DNA from: JARRQJ01 sp963810615
Lineage (GTDB): Bacteria; Pseudomonadota; Gammaproteobacteria; DRLM01
DNA: 64,000 bases
NCBI GenBank assembly: GCA_963810615.1
Contig: CAWEOA010000008.1
Location: 744,001 to 808,000 of the forward strand
Direction: 5' to 3'
The notes below the pieces were generated by a model that did not search any database, was not told the origin of the DNA, and saw nothing but the letters and a program-made list of their open reading frames with translations. The position numbers were made by a program, and so were the translations under genes. Positions 1 to 8,411 of this stretch are shown piece by piece (position 1 is the first letter of the stretch; each line of letters begins with the position of its first letter).

Positions 1-2
1 AA

Positions 3-401
3 CAAAAGGCGGAGCAGGGTTTGCAAGGAGTGAATGTCGCCTACAATCCCAACTACATCATTTCCATGGTGGTGGATAATAACGGCGTAGTGTGGTGCGG
101 GACCTGGGGTGCGGGGCTGGCGCGCTTCGACGGGCACCGCTGGCATAATTTCACCACCAAGGACGGCTTGCCGGGCAATCACATCTTCATGCTCTATAAA
201 GATACCAAGGGCCGGGTATGGGCCGGCACCAGCCGCGGTCTCGCCCGTCTCAATGACGACGGCAAGAGTTTTTCGGTGGTGACCACGGAACAAGGTCTCT
301 TCGCCGATAACGTTTTTTCCATGGCCGATGCAGCCGACGGCAGCGTGTGGGTCGGCAGCTTCGGCGGCGTGGCGCACATCACGCCTTCCGGCCGGATGTA
401 A
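3..401 (+). CDS. C-terminal part of a two-component-regulator-type beta-propeller protein (5' end outside window)
   Basis: The reading frame is open from the first bases of the window, so the gene starts upstream. The visible 132 residues hold repeating blades of the Reg_prop type: a V-W-x-G-T turn followed by G-L-A-R and, after about 40 residues, a D-G-L-P or Q-G-L-F turn. Such propellers form the periplasmic ligand-sensing part of hybrid sensor kinases and also occur as separate secreted proteins. Here the protein stops right after a blade, with no transmembrane helix or kinase behind it, so it is either a stand-alone propeller or the end of a longer propeller protein. The c-di-GMP enzyme starting about 200 bp downstream on the same strand is a possible partner. 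That partnership is inference. Confidence 0.7.
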   Translation, partial: QKAEQGLQGVNVAYNPNYIISMVVDNNGVVWCGTWGAGLARFDGHRWHNFTTKDGLPGNHIFMLYKDTKGRVWAGTSRGLARLNDDGKSFSVVTTEQGLFADNVFSMADAADGSVWVGSFGGVAHITPSGRM

Positions 402-603
402 ATCTCTTTCTGCCAAATTTCCCGCTCTGCCTTAATTGTAAAAGACCGGGGTTCGGCTATGTTAAATTGCCTCGGAGGGGGCAAGACATGTCGACCGAAC
501 AGCCAGGTGCGCGGCGGGGGACAGTTCGGTGCCTCGATAGGGGTTGATGAGCGTTGCAGGGCTCGTGATTGTCGGACGATAAGGGCGAAAAAGGAGTGCA
601 TCG

Positions 604-3084
604 GTGAGGAGCTTGGGGGTCCGTCTGGCACTGGTTATTTCCACGGTGTTATTTCTGTTGATATCGATCGCCGGACTGTGGCTGGACCGGCAAATCACCA
701 AGTCGATGCGCGCCGATGAAGTGACAGACGCCGAGATGCACGCCAGCACCTTGTTGGCCAGTCTGCAAACCTTGATGCTGAACGGCCAAGGGACGCTGGC
801 CCGCAGTTGGTTGGACAGGATGCAGGGGGAACCGGGCATCATCGATATCGAGATACTGCGTCGCAACGGTGAAGAAGCTTTCACCGATCTGAGTACCGTG
901 GACAAGGTCAACAAATATCTGGGCACTCCCCGCTTTGAGCGCCAGCCTACCACGCCCCATCATAAGAACCGTATCGCTTCCAGCGCCTTCGAGCAATCCC
1001 TGCGCGGCAAGCTCGGCGTCGATTGGAATTCCACCGGGGTCGTGACCTTGCTTATGCCCATCGAGCAACATGCCGAGTGTCTGACTTGTCACGGCTACGA
1101 TAAAAATTCCTTGCGTGGTGTGTTGAAGTTATCGCTCTCTACGGAGTATGCGGAGAAGCGCATCGATCTCATGCGCTATCGTATGTGGATCGTGGCGGTG
1201 AGCTTGGTGAGCATCCTGGGGCTTGCCATGTGGCTGGTGCTGCGTTCGAGTGTGCTGAAACCGATCGTCCGCCTGCAGGCCGCCATCGGTCGCGCGGGTC
1301 TAGGCGACCGTGATACCAAGCTGGTTGTGAAGCAACATGATGAGCTGGGTAAAGTGGCTGTGCAATTCAATCGCATGCAGCAACAGCTGATCGCCGGCGA
1401 GGCACGCATTCGCGCAGTGATGGATAATGTCGTGGACGCGGTCATTACTATCGATGAGAAAGGCGTCATCGAATCGGCGAATAAGGCGGTGAGCCGGGTG
1501 TTCGGGTATTTACCTGAGGAGTTGCTGGGTCGGGACATCAAGCTGCTGATCCCGCCGCTTTCCGGCGACGGACAGGGGCAATTTTTAGAGACGTTCCTTA
1601 CGCCGGAACCCTCGCGCATCTTCGGAGTGGGGCGCGAGATCATTGGGCAACGCAAGGACGGCAAGATCGTTCCCATCGATCTTGCCGTGAGCGAGATGCG
1701 GTTGCATGGCCGGCGCCATTTTATCGGTATCGCCCGCGATATCACCGAGCGCAAGGAGCAAATGGCAGCAATCAAGTACCAAGCCCTGCATGACGGGCTT
1801 ACCGATCTTCCCAATCGTACGCTGTTTTCAGATCGTCTCCACCAGGCCATATTGTCCGCGGCGCGTGAAGAGCGCTCTTTGGCTTTAATCATTATGGATC
1901 TTGATCATTTTAAGGAGATCAACGATACCCTCGGTCATCATAGCGGCGATATGATCTTGCAGCAGGTCGCCGGCCGTGTGCGTGCCGTGTTGCGCGAATC
2001 GGATACGGTGGCGCGCCTGGGCGGGGATGAGTTTGCCTTGTTATTGCCTTCGGCGGACCTGGATGACGCCACGCATATCGCCACCAAGCTGTTGACGGCC
2101 TTGAGCCGTCCCTTTGAATTGGAGACGCGTTCATTCCCGGTGGGGGCGAGCTTGGGGGTCGGTATGTTTCCCGAGCACGGTCGTGACGGCAGTTCACTGA
2201 TGAAGCGGGCGGATATGGCGATGTACGAGGCCAAGCGCGACAAAACGGGATTTGCGGTCTACGATGCGGCCAAAGATCAGTTTTCATCACATAATCTCTC
2301 CTTGATGGGTGACTTGCACACCGCCATCGAGGCCCGGCAATTGGCGCTCTATTATCAACCCATCGTGAATCTGCAAACCGGTCGTGTCAGCGGGGCAGAG
2401 GCCTTGGTGCGCTGGCGCCATCCCCGCCGGGGTTTGATGTATCCCGGCGAATTTATCCCGCTGGCCGAACAGGCCGGACTGATCAAGGCGGTGACTTTAT
2501 GGGTGTTGCAGCAAGTCATGGCGCAGCATCGGGTTTGGCGGCAGTCGGGAATCGACCTCGACATGGCGATCAATATTTCAGGATATAACCTGCATGACGG
2601 CGGCTTTGCGGAGAGCGTGGCGGAAATTTTGCGCCCCGACAATAACCATCAAGTCACCTTTGAAATCGCGGAAACGGCGATGATGACCGATCCGGCGCGG
2701 GCCTTGGAAATTCTTCGCGCCTTGGAGGGCATGGGGATAACGCTTTCCATCGACGACTTCGGCCTCGGATATTCCTCGATTGTCTTTCTCAAACAAGTGG
2801 CGGCGCAGGTATTGAAGATTGACAAGAGCTTTATCATCGGGATGAGCGATAATGACAATAATGCGGTGATCGTGCGCTCCATCATCGAACTTGCGCACAA
2901 TATCGGTTTGCAGGTGGTGGCGGAGGGGATCGAAGACAAGCAGACCTACGACGTCTTGACGGCATGGGGTTGCGATTCCGCGCAGGGTTATTACATCAGC
3001 CAGGCCTTGGAGGCTGATGAGTTTGCGAGTTGGCTACGGCAAACGCCTTGGGGTTCTCAGCCTGTTATGGATAATAACCCCTAG
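604..3084 (+). CDS. Membrane c-di-GMP enzyme (HAMP-PAS-GGDEF-EAL) with periplasmic heme c motif
   Basis: An 826-residue inner-membrane protein. A first membrane helix lies near residues 7-27, a periplasmic domain near 30-193, a second helix near 194-214, HAMP near 211-263, PAS near 268-383, GGDEF near 392-555 and EAL near 570-815. The GGDEF signature is intact (RLGGDEF, 471-477) with the metal site D-L-D-H-F near 432. The EAL domain keeps E599-A-L, the D717-D718-F-G loop, K741 and E774, so both synthase and phosphodiesterase activities are possible. The periplasmic domain carries a C-L-T-C-H heme attachment motif at 159-163 in a setting like the DUF3365/Tll0287 heme sensors, suggesting redox or gas sensing by covalent heme. 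The GTG start has a good AAGGAG ribosome site upstream. Neighbouring genes encode multiheme cytochromes. Confidence 0.9.
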   Translation: MRSLGVRLALVISTVLFLLISIAGLWLDRQITKSMRADEVTDAEMHASTLLASLQTLMLNGQGTLARSWLDRMQGEPGIIDIEILRRNGEEAFTDLSTVDKVNKYLGTPRFERQPTTPHHKNRIASSAFEQSLRGKLGVDWNSTGVVTLLMPIEQHAECLTCHGYDKNSLRGVLKLSLSTEYAEKRIDLMRYRMWIVAVSLVSILGLAMWLVLRSSVLKPIVRLQAAIGRAGLGDRDTKLVVKQHDELGKVAVQFNRMQQQLIAGEARIRAVMDNVVDAVITIDEKGVIESANKAVSRVFGYLPEELLGRDIKLLIPPLSGDGQGQFLETFLTPEPSRIFGVGREIIGQRKDGKIVPIDLAVSEMRLHGRRHFIGIARDITERKEQMAAIKYQALHDGLTDLPNRTLFSDRLHQAILSAAREERSLALIIMDLDHFKEINDTLGHHSGDMILQQVAGRVRAVLRESDTVARLGGDEFALLLPSADLDDATHIATKLLTALSRPFELETRSFPVGASLGVGMFPEHGRDGSSLMKRADMAMYEAKRDKTGFAVYDAAKDQFSSHNLSLMGDLHTAIEARQLALYYQPIVNLQTGRVSGAEALVRWRHPRRGLMYPGEFIPLAEQAGLIKAVTLWVLQQVMAQHRVWRQSGIDLDMAINISGYNLHDGGFAESVAEILRPDNNHQVTFEIAETAMMTDPARALEILRALEGMGITLSIDDFGLGYSSIVFLKQVAAQVLKIDKSFIIGMSDNDNNAVIVRSIIELAHNIGLQVVAEGIEDKQTYDVLTAWGCDSAQGYYISQALEADEFASWLRQTPWGSQPVMDNNP

Positions 3085-3107
3085 GAGGAAAGCGGTTCCG
3101 TGACTGA

Positions 3108-4217
3108 TTAATGAGTGGCGGCGCTTGCCGCGATTTCACCGGGTAGCGGCTTGAAGATATCGATCTTGCGAAAGTATTGGTCCACCATGTAAACACGACC
3201 GTCTTCGCCGACGGCGACGCCGGCCGGGAGAAAAAATTTCCCGGGTTTGCCGGCGCGGTCACGGTTGCCGATGAACATCAGCACATGGCCTTCCTTGTTG
3301 AAGATCTGGACGTTGCCGAAGGCGGTGTCGACCACATAAATATTGCCATCCTTGTCCGTGGCGATGCCCTTTGGTCGGGCGAATTGCCCGGGGAAACGGC
3401 CCACTTCGCCGAAGGTGAACAGGAATTTGCCGTTGGGATCGAATGCCTCTACGCGGAAATTACCGCCGTCGACCACGTATAAGGTGCCGTCGGGGCCGGT
3501 GGCGGCTTGCAGCGGCAAGTTGAATTGGCCTTTGCCTTCGCCGCGGGTACCGATGGTCTGCAGATGGGCGCCGGTTTTCGGGTCGAAGACCTGGACGCGG
3601 TGATCGTTGTTGCTGATGCCGCCCACATCCACTACGTAGAGGCGGGTTCCGTCGGGGCTGACGGCCACGCCCACGGGACGGCGCAGCAATTCATCGCTGC
3701 CCAGGGTGCGCAGATAATGGCCGTCCAGATCGAAGACCAGTACCCGCCGCGCCGTGACATCGGCGACGAATACCTCACCCTGTTTTGAGATGGTAATGCC
3801 TATGGGTTTATGCAGTCTTCCCGGCTCATCCTGACCGAATTGGCTGAAGTGTCCGCCGGGAATGTCGAAGACCAGCACGGCATCTTGCGCAGTATCGGTG
3901 ACGTAGACGCGTCCCTGATGAACCGCGACACCGTAGGGTTTCACCAAACCTTGCACCTGTGGTGCACGACCGGTGGCCATGATCTTGAGCCGCTCCAGGC
4001 CCGTGATCTTTTCCACATCCTCGTTGGTTTGCAAGGTGCGTTCATAGATGAAGCGCGGCTTGTCGGGCGGTGCCGGATAGACGGGGGCGGGATCGAAGCT
4101 TTGCGGAGGCGGCGCGGAGGCGCAGCCCGACAAGATCAGTAATAAACAGCTCTGAGCCAGGACCTGCAAGATGGGAGCAAACCGCCACCGGGTCAAAGCG
4201 CCTGCGTTTTCTTTCAT
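3108..4217 (-). CDS. NHL-repeat beta-propeller lipoprotein
   Basis: A 369-residue exported lipoprotein. The N-terminus has a hydrophobic signal ending in a lipobox L-S-G-C with the lipidated cysteine near residue 32. Behind it run about six NHL blades, each with a G-x-I/V-Y-V-x-D turn (for example Y-V-T-D-T, V-F-V-A-D-V, Y-V-V-D-G), giving a complete six-bladed propeller. It faces the GGDEF-EAL gene tail-to-tail. The pentaheme cytochrome gene lies upstream on the same strand about 54 bp away, so the two are likely co-transcribed. NHL lipoproteins next to multiheme cytochromes occur in extracellular electron transfer loci, probably as assembly or scaffold partners. The exact role here is inference. 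Confidence 0.85.
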   Translation of the reverse strand: MKENAGALTRWRFAPILQVLAQSCLLLILSGCASAPPPQSFDPAPVYPAPPDKPRFIYERTLQTNEDVEKITGLERLKIMATGRAPQVQGLVKPYGVAVHQGRVYVTDTAQDAVLVFDIPGGHFSQFGQDEPGRLHKPIGITISKQGEVFVADVTARRVLVFDLDGHYLRTLGSDELLRRPVGVAVSPDGTRLYVVDVGGISNNDHRVQVFDPKTGAHLQTIGTRGEGKGQFNLPLQAATGPDGTLYVVDGGNFRVEAFDPNGKFLFTFGEVGRFPGQFARPKGIATDKDGNIYVVDTAFGNVQIFNKEGHVLMFIGNRDRAGKPGKFFLPAGVAVGEDGRVYMVDQYFRKIDIFKPLPGEIAASAATH

Positions 4218-4271
4218 CGCGGGATGGTTCCTGCCAAATGGGTTTTCATGCGCTGACTGCTTAGCTGCCGG

Positions 4272-5078
4272 CTACTTGATATGACATGTCTCACACAGGC
4301 GGTCGGCACGGGTACGCAACAGCAGCTTCACATCGGGATTGTGAACATTATGGCATGAGGCGCATTCCACCTTGCCGTCATAGATTTTGACGCCGTTGTC
4401 AAAACCGTAAGGGCTATTCGGTGCGCGGAAATCATGATCCTTGTTGGTGAGTCCGGCGTAGGTCATGGAGAAGGGATGGTCGTTGGTAAGATCGGTACCG
4501 ATATGTTTAATGGCGATGCTGTGTGCCACACGCCCATTGTGGCATTTGCCGCAGCTCATCAGGTCGTTGGCGCCGTTGAGACGCAGGTGCAGGGTGGCTT
4601 CCTTGCTGGTGGCCCAGCCGTCGGGTTTGAACACCGTCATGTCCACGCCCATGGTGCCGTCATGGCAGGATAGGCATAGCAAGCTGATGGGGCTGGGAGC
4701 ACGGACCTTGTTGTCCAGGGTGCGGCTGTCGTAGAGGTCATAGGCACCTTGGGCCGGGACGAAGCGGTTCCAGCCCGGATTGCCGCCTTCGGCGCTGCTG
4801 TCGGCCTGTTTGCGGTCCGGCGGCAGATGGCAATATACGCACGGCGAGCCGTAGTCGGAGAAGGCCATGCCCGACATGGCCACCACGCCAACCCGTTTGT
4901 TGAGGCCGGTGAAGTCGTGTTTGGTGCCCAAGATTGTTCCCGCCGGGGCGTGGGCTATCCCACCGGCCAGAAACAGGCCGGCACAGGCGATCATGGAGAT
5001 CAACCAGGTGCGGGCGAGGTGGATTCTCCTATTGCGCGCCCGGAATTCAGTGCTCGTATGTGATCCGTGATGTGCCAC
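4272..5078 (-). CDS. Pentaheme c-type cytochrome (doubled-CXXCH type)
   Basis: A 268-residue exported protein with a hydrophobic signal segment near residues 20-45. It has five C-x-x-C-H heme sites at about 80-84, 135-139, 176-180, 239-243 and 262-266. An early G-T-K-H-D-F stretch and C-x-Y-C-H-L-P-P resemble doubled-CXXCH cytochromes, which often serve in periplasmic or outer-membrane electron transfer. The C-terminus ends two residues after the last heme site. The start is uncertain: the ATG used here precedes a polar stretch of about 20 residues before the hydrophobic segment. It shares its transcript direction with the NHL lipoprotein and is divergent from the triheme cytochrome at 5248. 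The electron partner cannot be told from sequence. Confidence 0.85.
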   Translation of the reverse strand: MAHHGSHTSTEFRARNRRIHLARTWLISMIACAGLFLAGGIAHAPAGTILGTKHDFTGLNKRVGVVAMSGMAFSDYGSPCVYCHLPPDRKQADSSAEGGNPGWNRFVPAQGAYDLYDSRTLDNKVRAPSPISLLCLSCHDGTMGVDMTVFKPDGWATSKEATLHLRLNGANDLMSCGKCHNGRVAHSIAIKHIGTDLTNDHPFSMTYAGLTNKDHDFRAPNSPYGFDNGVKIYDGKVECASCHNVHNPDVKLLLRTRADRLCETCHIK

Positions 5079-5247
5079 TGTTTGCAGAAACCTTCCCGTT
5101 ATCTTTCAGTAGACTGGGGCCAGCCCCCTTTGTCCTGCAACGTCCGGGAAGGGTAGCGCAAATCGTCGTTTTCCGCCACAATGACGTCGTTATCTAGCCG
5201 AATGCTCGCTGTGCGCGAGTCTCCCATATGGTTGATCCGGGATAGTC

Positions 5248-6294
5248 ATGATTTTCGACAGGCGTATCCGTATTGTTTTGCTGACATGGTTTCTAGCCGC
5301 CGCCGGCCTGACGGGCTCAGCGGGGGCCGTGGCGGCCGTCGACGGCGCCCTGGTCTACGCCCAGCACTGCGTGATCTGCCACGGTGACAAAGGGAATGGC
5401 GATACCCGGGTGCGCCGCGGCCTGAGTGCCCCGCCGACGGATTTCACTACCGCCCGGGCCCGCGCCGATTTGACGCGCGAGCGGATGCTGCATTCGGTGA
5501 ACGCTGGCAACCCCGGCACCGCGATGATGGCCTTCGGCTCGCGGTTGTCGCAGGCCGAGATTGCTGCGGTGGTCGATTATATCCGTACTACCTTTATGAC
5601 GGGCAAGGCCAACGCGGCCTTGCCGCCCAAGATTGCCGAGGGCGAGCAGCTGTACGTGCGTCATTGCGCGGTGTGCCATGGTGATCAGGGCAGCGGGGCG
5701 GTGTGGACCCAGTCCAGTCTCAATCCCCCGCCGCGCAATTTTACAGCGGCGATGCGCGACGAATTGAGCCGGGAGCGGATGATCACCTCCGTGACCTATG
5801 GTCGTCCCGGCACCGCCATGATGTCGTTTCGCAAACGGCTGTCAACGCAAGAGATCGCGACGGTGGTGGACTACATCCGCGCCTCGTTTTTGGGCAAGGC
5901 GGTCAAGCCGGCCGATCACCCGCATATCGCGCAGGCCGATATGTCCCTGCCCTTCCCCGATGGACTACGGGGTGATGCCGAAAAAGGCAGGCGCTTTTTC
6001 GACCATAACTGTTTTACCTGTCACGGCGTAAAAGGCAACGGCAAGGGGCCGCGTTCGAGCTTCATCAATCCCAAGCCGCGCAATTTCCTCTCCATCGAAT
6101 CGCGCATTCGTTTAAACAGACCCACGCTGTTTGGCGCCGTGCGTGACGGGATTCGCGGTTCGGTGATGCCGTCATGGGGGAAGGTGCTGAGCGATCAGCA
6201 GATCGCCGATGTGGCGGAGTACGTGTTTACCGCCTTCGTCCACCCCGATGACAAGCAGACTGCCGTTCCGCATAAAAAAAAACTCAAGCCCTAG
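5248..6294 (+). CDS. Triheme c-type cytochrome (three mono-heme domains)
   Basis: A 348-residue exported cytochrome. A signal peptide covers about residues 1-30, ending in A-V-A-A. Three class I-like cytochrome c domains follow, with C-x-x-C-H at 41-45, 140-144 and 255-259 and candidate axial methionines in T-A-M-M-A-F (about 92-97), T-A-M-M-S-F (about 189-194) and S-V-M-P-S-W (about 305-310). The first two domains are close sequence repeats of one module of about 100 residues. The frame ends just after a run of nine adenines. In the -1 frame the coding continues at once with three more heme domains, so this may be only the front half of a hexaheme protein. Confidence 0.85.
   Translation: MIFDRRIRIVLLTWFLAAAGLTGSAGAVAAVDGALVYAQHCVICHGDKGNGDTRVRRGLSAPPTDFTTARARADLTRERMLHSVNAGNPGTAMMAFGSRLSQAEIAAVVDYIRTTFMTGKANAALPPKIAEGEQLYVRHCAVCHGDQGSGAVWTQSSLNPPPRNFTAAMRDELSRERMITSVTYGRPGTAMMSFRKRLSTQEIATVVDYIRASFLGKAVKPADHPHIAQADMSLPFPDGLRGDAEKGRRFFDHNCFTCHGVKGNGKGPRSSFINPKPRNFLSIESRIRLNRPTLFGAVRDGIRGSVMPSWGKVLSDQQIADVAEYVFTAFVHPDDKQTAVPHKKKLKP
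6274..6282 (+). other. A9 homopolymer at the junction of two cytochrome frames
   Basis: Nine consecutive adenines are read as three lysine codons in the upstream cytochrome. A -1 shift or one extra base here would bypass the stop at 6292-6294 and enter the frame of the next triheme domain set. Adenine runs of this length promote RNA polymerase slippage, ribosomal -1 frameshifting and also sequencing indels. Confidence 0.6.
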
Positions 6295-6314
6295 CCGTAG
6301 CTGATGCTGCGCTT

Positions 6315-7232
6315 TTGAGTCGCGGTCGCAAGATCTATAACGCGCGCTGTTATTTCTGCCATGGCTACAGTGGGAATGCCAAGACCCTGGCCAGCACCTA
6401 TCTATCGCCGCCGCCCCGGGATTTCACCGCCGCCGATCCCGCCAAGCTCACCCGGGACAAGATGATCGATGCCGTAAGCCATGGGCGCCAAGATACGGCG
6501 ATGCAGAGTTTCGCGGGGCTGCTGAGTCCCGATGATATAGTCGCGGTGGTGGAGTTCGTGCGTCACAATTTCATGGCGGGCAAGTCTGGTGCCAATACCC
6601 GTTATCACACCGCGGCCAACGGTTGGCCGGATCACAAGCGCCGTTACGGCGCCGCCTATCCGTTCGCCCTGGGCAAAATCCCGCTGGATACGCCCTGGGC
6701 GGAGCTGACGCCGGAGCAGCAGGAAGGCAAACGCCTGTTCATGAGCGGTTGTATTACCTGCCATGATCGGGCGCGGGTACGCGACTCGGGAGCCATTTGG
6801 GACCCGCGCTCCGTGTCCTATCCGCGCGGTGGTTATCGCCCCGGTCAGTCGGCCCCGGATGCGGTCAGTGGTGCAACGCCTTATGCTCGCCACGACAAGG
6901 CACCGGTTTTTTCCGATTTGTCGCCGCAGCAAGGTCTGGGTGAACGGCTGTTTCAGAAGAATTGCGCCTTTTGTCACGCCGCCGACGGCACGGCGGGCAA
7001 CTGGATAGGTCACTTTCTCGAGCCGCATCCCCGCAATCTGACCGACACCAAGGCCATGACGGGTATGACCCGGGCGCGTTTGAAGCAGGTGATTCGCGAC
7101 GGCGTGGCAAACACGCCCATGTCGGCATGGAAGACGGTGTTGAGTGATGAACAAATCGACGCGGTGATTGCCTATATCACCCGTGCTTTTTACCACATTG
7201 ATAAAAATGCTGTTTCCAATCGGCGACACTAA
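6315..7232 (+). CDS. Triheme c-type cytochrome module, probably the continuation of the preceding frame
   Basis: 305 residues from a TTG codon, with C-x-x-C-H at about 12-16, 146-150 and 217-221. The first domain repeats the module of the upstream gene (P-P-P-R-D-F-T, L-T-R-D-K-M, T-A-M-Q-S-F). The frame is open back to about 6276, just after the A9 run, but holds no ATG or GTG there. The TTG lacks a convincing ribosome site. As a separate gene it would have no signal peptide, although heme c is attached only outside the cytoplasm. Fusion with the upstream frame by slippage, or a one-base error in the sequence, is therefore more likely than an independent gene. Boundaries at the 5' side are uncertain. 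Confidence 0.7.
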   Translation: MSRGRKIYNARCYFCHGYSGNAKTLASTYLSPPPRDFTAADPAKLTRDKMIDAVSHGRQDTAMQSFAGLLSPDDIVAVVEFVRHNFMAGKSGANTRYHTAANGWPDHKRRYGAAYPFALGKIPLDTPWAELTPEQQEGKRLFMSGCITCHDRARVRDSGAIWDPRSVSYPRGGYRPGQSAPDAVSGATPYARHDKAPVFSDLSPQQGLGERLFQKNCAFCHAADGTAGNWIGHFLEPHPRNLTDTKAMTGMTRARLKQVIRDGVANTPMSAWKTVLSDEQIDAVIAYITRAFYHIDKNAVSNRRH

Positions 7233-7305
7233 GTGGTTTTGCCCTTTACGGTACTCCAATTAATTACTTATTATCCCAAGGGTATGGGATATTGAGGGTG
7301 TGTAT

Positions 7306-8337
7306 ATGATCAAGGTCGGCATCGTGGGGGGTACCGGTTATACCGGTGTGGAACTGCTGCGCCTCTTGGCTCAGCATCCTCAGGTGGAATTGCGGGTGAT
7401 TACCTCGCGTTCCGAGGCCGGTTCCGCGGTGAGCGCCATGTTTCCCAATCTGCGCGGTTTCGTGGATCTGGCATTTTCCGATATTGATCCGGCCTTGCTG
7501 CGCCAGTGCGATGTGGTGTTTTTTGCCACGCCTAACGGTACCGCCATGACCATTGTGCGGGATTTGCTTGAGGCCGGGGTGCGGGTGATCGATCTGGCCG
7601 CCGATTTCCGTTTCAAAGATTCGGCGCTGTGGGAGCAATGGTACGGCATTCCCCATGCCTGTCCGGAGTTGTTGGCGGAGGCGGTCTACGGACTGCCGGA
7701 GATGAACCGCGCCAGCATCCGCAGCGCGCGCTTGGTGGCCAATCCGGGCTGTTATCCGACAGCGGTGACCTTGGGGTTCCTGCCCTTGGTGGAGGCCGGC
7801 GTGGTGGATAAGCGCCATCTCATCGCCGATGCTAAATCCGGAGTGAGCGGGGCGGGGCGTAAGGCCGAGTTGAGCTACTTGTTGAGCGAGGCCAGCGAGA
7901 ACATGAAGGCCTACGGGGTGGCCGGCCATCGCCATATGCCCGAGATCCGTCAGAACCTGATTCAGCTCGGCGAGAGCGAGGTGGGTCTGACCTTTGTCCC
8001 CCATCTTACCCCCATGATCCGGGGTATTCATGCCACCCTGTATGCGCATTTGCGGGAAGAGGAGGTGGATCTGCAGAAACTCTTCGAAACCCGCTATCAA
8101 GGAGAGCCCTGTGTGGATGTGTTGCCGGCGGGCTCCAGCGCCGAAACGCGCAGCGTACGGGGCAGCAATACGTGCCGGATCGCGGTACATCGTCCCCAAC
8201 AGGGGGATACCGTGGTGGTTTTGTCCGTTATTGATAACCTGGTCAAGGGCGCGGCGGGGCAGGCGGTGCAAAATATGAATATCCTCTTCGGTCTGGAAGA
8301 AGGCTTGGGCTTGCACGCCATCGCCCTGCTGCCTTGA
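7306..8337 (+). CDS. argC: N-acetyl-gamma-glutamyl-phosphate reductase
   Basis: Cytoplasmic enzyme of arginine synthesis that reduces N-acetylglutamyl phosphate to the semialdehyde with NADPH. The 343-residue length fits the family. The N-terminal nucleotide-binding loop V-G-G-T-G-Y-T-G and the catalytic cysteine in N-P-G-C-Y-P-T (about residue 149) are present, as is the G-H-R-H motif near 205. I chose the ATG at 7306 over the GTG at 7300 because a GAGG site lies about 8 bp upstream of it. No other arginine genes are nearby. Its position before DUF6776-bactofilin-erpA matches the order in related gammaproteobacteria. Confidence 0.95.
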   Translation: MIKVGIVGGTGYTGVELLRLLAQHPQVELRVITSRSEAGSAVSAMFPNLRGFVDLAFSDIDPALLRQCDVVFFATPNGTAMTIVRDLLEAGVRVIDLAADFRFKDSALWEQWYGIPHACPELLAEAVYGLPEMNRASIRSARLVANPGCYPTAVTLGFLPLVEAGVVDKRHLIADAKSGVSGAGRKAELSYLLSEASENMKAYGVAGHRHMPEIRQNLIQLGESEVGLTFVPHLTPMIRGIHATLYAHLREEEVDLQKLFETRYQGEPCVDVLPAGSSAETRSVRGSNTCRIAVHRPQQGDTVVVLSVIDNLVKGAAGQAVQNMNILFGLEEGLGLHAIALLP

Positions 8338-8411
8338 AGTGACCATATATATGGCGTCGTCTAAAGTAAATTGTCCTTCCGGCCGCCACAGTAGGGTGGA
8401 TGAGATGACCT

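Noticed and set aside
7264..8346. A 360-codon minus-strand frame
   Set aside because: Antisense to argC, with a His/Gln/Gly-rich composition and no recognisable domain.
8343..8354. Perfect palindrome CCATATATATGG after argC
   Set aside because: Short, AT-rich and with no neighbouring promoter elements. Likely chance.
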